Shown piece by piece: positions 59,608 to 64,000 of a stretch of DNA of 64,000 nt. Below the pieces are notes generated by a model. That model was not told the origin of the DNA and ran no database searches. It worked only from the letters and a program-made list of their open reading frames with translations. Origin of the DNA: CAWJLS01 sp963843755 (GTDB lineage Bacteria > Acidobacteriota > Thermoanaerobaculia > Multivoradales > DATKCC01); contig CAWJLS010000008.1 in the NCBI GenBank assembly GCA_963843755.1, positions 124,001 through 188,000 of the forward strand, given 5' to 3'. A program made the position numbers and the translations under genes. Within the stretch, counting starts at the first letter, position 1; each line of letters begins with the position of its first letter.

Positions 59608-60687
59608 ATGCTCGAGAAGCTGGCCCAGATCGAGAAGCGGCACGACGAGCTGACCGCCAAGCTCGCCGATCCGGAGGTTCTCTCCGACCGCTCGACCTAT
59701 ACCGAGACCACCAAGGCGCTGGCCGAGATCTCGGGCGCGGTCGATCTCTACCGGCAGTTCAAGGAGGTCGAGCACCAGCTCGCCGACACCCGGGAGATGC
59801 TCGACGGCCTGCCCAAGGACGACGAGCTCTACGAGCTGGCCCAGGTCGAGCAGGCCGAGCTGGAGGAGCGGCGTGAGTCCCTGGAGCAGGCGCTCCGGGT
59901 CGAGCTGACGCCGAAAGACCCGAACGACACCCGCAACGTGGTGCTCGAGATCCGCGCCGGCACCGGCGGCGACGAGGCGACCCTGTTCGCCGCCGAGCTG
60001 TTCCGCATGTACTCGCGCTACGCCGAAGGGCAGCGCTGGCGGGTCGAGGTGATCGACCTGTCGGAATCGGACGTCGGCGGGATCAAGGAGGTCTCGGCGA
60101 TCGTCGAGGGGCGCGGCGCCTACAGCCGGCTCAAGTACGAGGCCGGCGTCCACCGTGTCCAGCGGGTGCCGGAGACCGAGACCTCGGGCCGCATCCACAC
60201 CTCCGCGGTCACGATCGCCGTCCTGCCGGAGGCCGAAGACGTGGAGGTGGAGCTCGACGAGAGCGAGATCCGGGTCGACCGGTTCTGCTCCTCCGGTCCC
60301 GGCGGCCAGGGCGTCAACACCACCTACTCCGCCGTCCGCCTGACCCACGAGCCGACCGGCATCGTCGTCACCTGCCAGGACGAGCGCAGCCAGATCAAGA
60401 ACAAGGCGAAGGCGTTGCGCGTGCTCAAGGCCCGGCTGTACGAGATCGAGCAGGCCAAGGCGAACGAGGCGCTGACCGCCGAGCGGCGCAAGATGGTCGG
60501 CAGCGGCGATCGCTCGGAGAAGATCCGCACCTACAACTTCCCCCAGAACCGGGTCACCGACCACCGCATCGGCCTGACGGTCCACCAGCTCCCGTCGGTC
60601 CTCGAAGGGGAGCTCGACCCGCTCATCCAGCCCCTCGCCGACCACGAGCGGGCCCAGGCCCTCGAGACCGTGGCCGTCGACGGCTGA
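59608..60687 (+). CDS. prfA: Peptide chain release factor 1
   Basis: The 359-residue protein has the usual RF1 length. The GGQ peptidyl-hydrolysis motif is at 232-234 (CSSGPGGQGVNTT). The conserved GRIHTSAVTIAVLPE segment is preceded by PET at the place of the RF1 stop-recognition PxT tripeptide. The C-terminus NRVTDHRIGLTVHQLP is typical. It recognises UAA and UAG and releases the finished chain. Its glutamine is methylated by PrmC, encoded next. Confidence 0.97.
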   Translation: MLEKLAQIEKRHDELTAKLADPEVLSDRSTYTETTKALAEISGAVDLYRQFKEVEHQLADTREMLDGLPKDDELYELAQVEQAELEERRESLEQALRVELTPKDPNDTRNVVLEIRAGTGGDEATLFAAELFRMYSRYAEGQRWRVEVIDLSESDVGGIKEVSAIVEGRGAYSRLKYEAGVHRVQRVPETETSGRIHTSAVTIAVLPEAEDVEVELDESEIRVDRFCSSGPGGQGVNTTYSAVRLTHEPTGIVVTCQDERSQIKNKAKALRVLKARLYEIEQAKANEALTAERRKMVGSGDRSEKIRTYNFPQNRVTDHRIGLTVHQLPSVLEGELDPLIQPLADHERAQALETVAVDG

Positions 60688-60766
60688 GGCGCCGGCGACG
60701 ATCGGCCCGGAGCGCCCCGAGAGGCCGACCGAGGACCCCCCGAGGACTCCCGGAGACCCCGGACTG

Positions 60767-61624
60767 TTGCCGACCGTCCGCCAGCTCCTCGACCGGGCCA
60801 AGACCGCCCTGCGGGCGGCCCCCTTCGACCCCTCACCCCGCGAAGCCCACCTGCTGCTCGGATGGGTCCTCGGCCTGTCCGAGGCCCAGCTCCTGAGCCG
60901 GGACGATCACTGTCCGACGGCGGACGAGGAGCGGGCGTTCGATGCCCTGCTCCGGCGCCGCCTGACCGGCGAGCCGGTCGCCTACCTGCTCGGCGAACGG
61001 GAGTTCTTCGGCCGCACGTTCGCCGTCGACCCGCGGGTGCTGATCCCCCGGCCGGAGACCGAGCACCTGGTGGAGGTGGTCCTCGGCCTGCCGCTCCCGG
61101 AGCGGGCGCGGGTGCTCGACGTCGGCGTCGGCTCCGGCGCCATCGCCGCCACCCTGGCGCTCGAACGGCCGGGCTGGCGCCTGGCCGCCACCGACCTCTC
61201 GCTCGGAGCCCTGGCCGTCGCCCGGGCCAACGCCCGCCGTCTGGGGGCCGGGGTCGGCCTGGTCGGGGCCGACCTGGCCGTCGGCGTCGACCTGGCGGCG
61301 TTCGACCTGCTCGTCTCCAATCCGCCATACGTCGCACCAGAAGAAGCGGAAGGGCTCTCGCCGGAGGTCACCCGGTTCGAGCCCGGCCGGGCGCTCTTCG
61401 CCGGCCCGGAAGGGGAGACGGAGGCGGGGCGGGGCGCCGGCACGATCGGCGCGCTGCTCCGACAGGCGGAAGCGATCCGCGCCGGGGGGTGGGTCGTACT
61501 GGAGATCGGCCACCGCCAGATGCCGGTCGTCCGGCGCCTGGCGGTGGCGGGGCCCTGGGTGCTCGAACGGGAAATCGCCGACTATTCGGGCTTCGACCGG
61601 GTGGGCGTGTTGCGACGGCGGTAG
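60767..61624 (+). CDS. prmC: Release-factor glutamine methyltransferase PrmC
   Basis: The 285-residue SAM-dependent methyltransferase has an N-terminal helical domain. Then follow the family signature VLIPRPETEHLVEVVL, the SAM loop VLDVGVGSGAIA and the catalytic SNPPYVAP motif that binds the glutamine amide. It methylates the GGQ glutamine of RF1 and RF2. The start is TTG 60767; no in-frame ATG or GTG lies between it and prfA. The prfA-prmC order is conserved in many bacteria. Confidence 0.93.
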   Translation: MPTVRQLLDRAKTALRAAPFDPSPREAHLLLGWVLGLSEAQLLSRDDHCPTADEERAFDALLRRRLTGEPVAYLLGEREFFGRTFAVDPRVLIPRPETEHLVEVVLGLPLPERARVLDVGVGSGAIAATLALERPGWRLAATDLSLGALAVARANARRLGAGVGLVGADLAVGVDLAAFDLLVSNPPYVAPEEAEGLSPEVTRFEPGRALFAGPEGETEAGRGAGTIGALLRQAEAIRAGGWVVLEIGHRQMPVVRRLAVAGPWVLEREIADYSGFDRVGVLRRR

Positions 61625-61630
61625 AATGGC

Positions 61631-61700
61631 CCGCCGCGGCGGCCGGGCCGGCTCGACCCGGTCCGGGCCGGCCCGACCTGACCCGACCTGACTCGACTGG
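61631..61700. repeat. Short palindrome and 10-bp tandem repeat before murA
   Basis: A 12-base palindrome (61631-61642) follows the prmC stop. The unit CCCGACCTGA then occurs twice exactly (61672-61681, 61682-61691) and once diverged. It may contribute to termination or be simple sequence drift. No gene is present. Confidence 0.4.
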
Positions 61701-61756
61701 GGCGCCGCACCCTTTCGCTGGATCCGGACCACCTCACCACGCAAGGCAGGTTCCTG

Positions 61757-63045
<1,289 letters not shown>

Positions 63046-63049
<4 letters not shown>

Positions 63050-64000
63050 GGGCGCCGCGGGAGTCGCTCCGCCGGGCCGTTCCGGCGCTCGTCGCCGCCG
63101 GGCTGGTGGTCTCCCTCGGGACGCCGCGCTCCGACGCCGCCGCGGACGACCCGCGCATCCCGATCGTCGAGCGGCTCCTGGCGGGGCAGACCGAGGCCGC
63201 CCTGGAGGTGGCCGACGCGTTCCAGGTCGCCGCCCCGAAGCAGGCCGCGGCCTACGGGGTGAGCTACCTGCGCGGCCGTCTGCTCGAGCGGCTCGGGCGG
63301 AAGGTGGCGGCCGAGGACGCCTTCGCCGACGCCCTCAACGAGGCGCCCGCGCTCCAGCCCTACGTCAAGTACCAGCTCGCGCGTATCCAGGAGATCGACG
63401 GTCACCCGGAGGTGGCGACCGGGCTGGTCGCCTCCGTGGTCGCGCCCGGGACGCCACAGGATCTGCTGGAGCAGGCGACGGAGCTTTTCGCCCGCTCGAT
63501 CGCCGCCGGCGGCGACTGCCGCGTGCTGCGCGGGGTGCGCAACCGGGGCGGCCTGCCGGAGGAGCAGGACCGTCTGCTGCGGGTGGTGGCCGGCCAGTGC
63601 ACGCTGCGGGAGGGCAAGCCCGTGGAGGCCACCCGGCAGCTCTGCGAGCTGATCCAGGAGAACCGCGAGGACGACTCGGCACGGCGTGCCGCGGTCCTGC
63701 TGGACGATCTCCTCCGGCGCGACCTGGCGCTGCGCGAGCCGGTGGCGGCCCAGGGCTGCGACGTGGAGCTGGAGGCCGGCCTCGCCTTCCACCACCACCG
63801 GGAGTACGACCGCTCGATCCCCTACCTGGAGCGGGCCCTCGCCCGGTTCCCGAGGCGCCGGATCGTCGCCGACGACACCGAGTTCGATGCCCGCTACGCC
63901 CTGGCCCGCGGCTACTTCTGGCGTGAGGACTTCGCCCAGGCGGCCGAGCGCTTCGCCGACCTGGCGCTCCGCGCCCGCGACCTGGAGGAGCGTTCGCGGG
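63046..64000 (+). CDS. Exported TPR-rich protein, possibly a lytic transglycosylase (partial)
   Basis: 318 codons are visible and the gene runs off the window. A signal peptide is at about 1-32 (VPALVAAGLVVSLG, then SDAAADD). TPR-like helices then include YLRGRLLERLGRKVAAEDAF, YVKYQLARIQEIDGHPEVAT and YDRSIPYLERALARFP, up to AEDFAQAAERF-type repeats at the edge. The superhelical N-terminal domain of Slt-type soluble lytic transglycosylases looks like this, and coupling to murA favours a peptidoglycan role. The catalytic domain would lie beyond base 64000, so this is unproven. Confidence 0.7.

Noticed and set aside
61660..61700. A CRISPR-like or regulatory repeat array before murA
   Set aside because: Only two exact 10-base units without spacers; simple tandem duplication.

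Overview
The window is about 70% G+C, densely coded on both strands, and has no rRNA, CRISPR array or transposase. Several traits suggest an uncultured-type acidobacterium (possibly Thermoanaerobaculia-like) or a similar soil or sediment bacterium. These are large Ser/Thr kinases fused to TPRs, many ECF sigma factors, a sigma-54 two-component system, secreted HEAT-repeat proteins, TonB-plug-like outer-membrane proteins and the order rpmE-prfA-prmC-murA. The phylum is inferred from gene style only.

Layout. 1-4.1 kb: tail of an unknown gene, a probable lnt remnant, then an operon of ECF sigma factor, membrane-anchored anti-sigma-like protein and two exported HEAT-repeat proteins. 4.1-5.5 kb (minus): a second ECF sigma factor with its zinc-finger anti-sigma factor. 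5.6-11.6 kb: secreted beta-helix protein, tri-haem cytochrome c, small GlsB-type membrane protein, NAD-dependent reductase and an unknown small protein of lower G+C. 11.5-15.7 kb: a kinase-TPR protein with its ECF-like sigma factor (minus) and a divergent third-type sigma factor (plus).

15.8-33.8 kb is an unusual single-direction cluster. It holds two small paralogous beta-domain proteins, proteins of 416 and 1156 residues, a 166-residue beta-rich protein, a 3345-residue protein with about 19 LysM-like modules, a two-copy beta-domain protein and a protein with deaminase-like zinc motifs. None has a recognisable signal peptide. The cluster ends in a disrupted coding segment that runs into the 3' end of tRNA-Ala(GGC), as expected for an integration boundary. 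This is one of two candidates for an undescribed system.

33.9-45.4 kb: an 1847-residue regulator (kinase, AAA, TPR, GAF, sigma-54 AAA+, Fis HTH) overlapping hflX, then a thioredoxin-like protein, an outer-membrane barrel, ComF and a large outer-membrane protein. 45.6-50.0 kb: a sensor kinase and NtrC-type regulator with a good sigma-54 promoter and upstream inverted repeats, so probably self-activating.

50.1-56.0 kb is the second candidate system. It consists of an HExxH metalloprotease with a PilZ-like C-terminus, whose 5' part is split off by a probable two-base slip in a CT tract; a KAP-like P-loop NTPase overlapping it by ATGA; and a small acidic/charged protein. 56.2-64.0 kb: an M14 carboxypeptidase-like protein, then the housekeeping run rpmE, prfA, prmC, murA and the start of a periplasmic TPR protein, perhaps a lytic transglycosylase.
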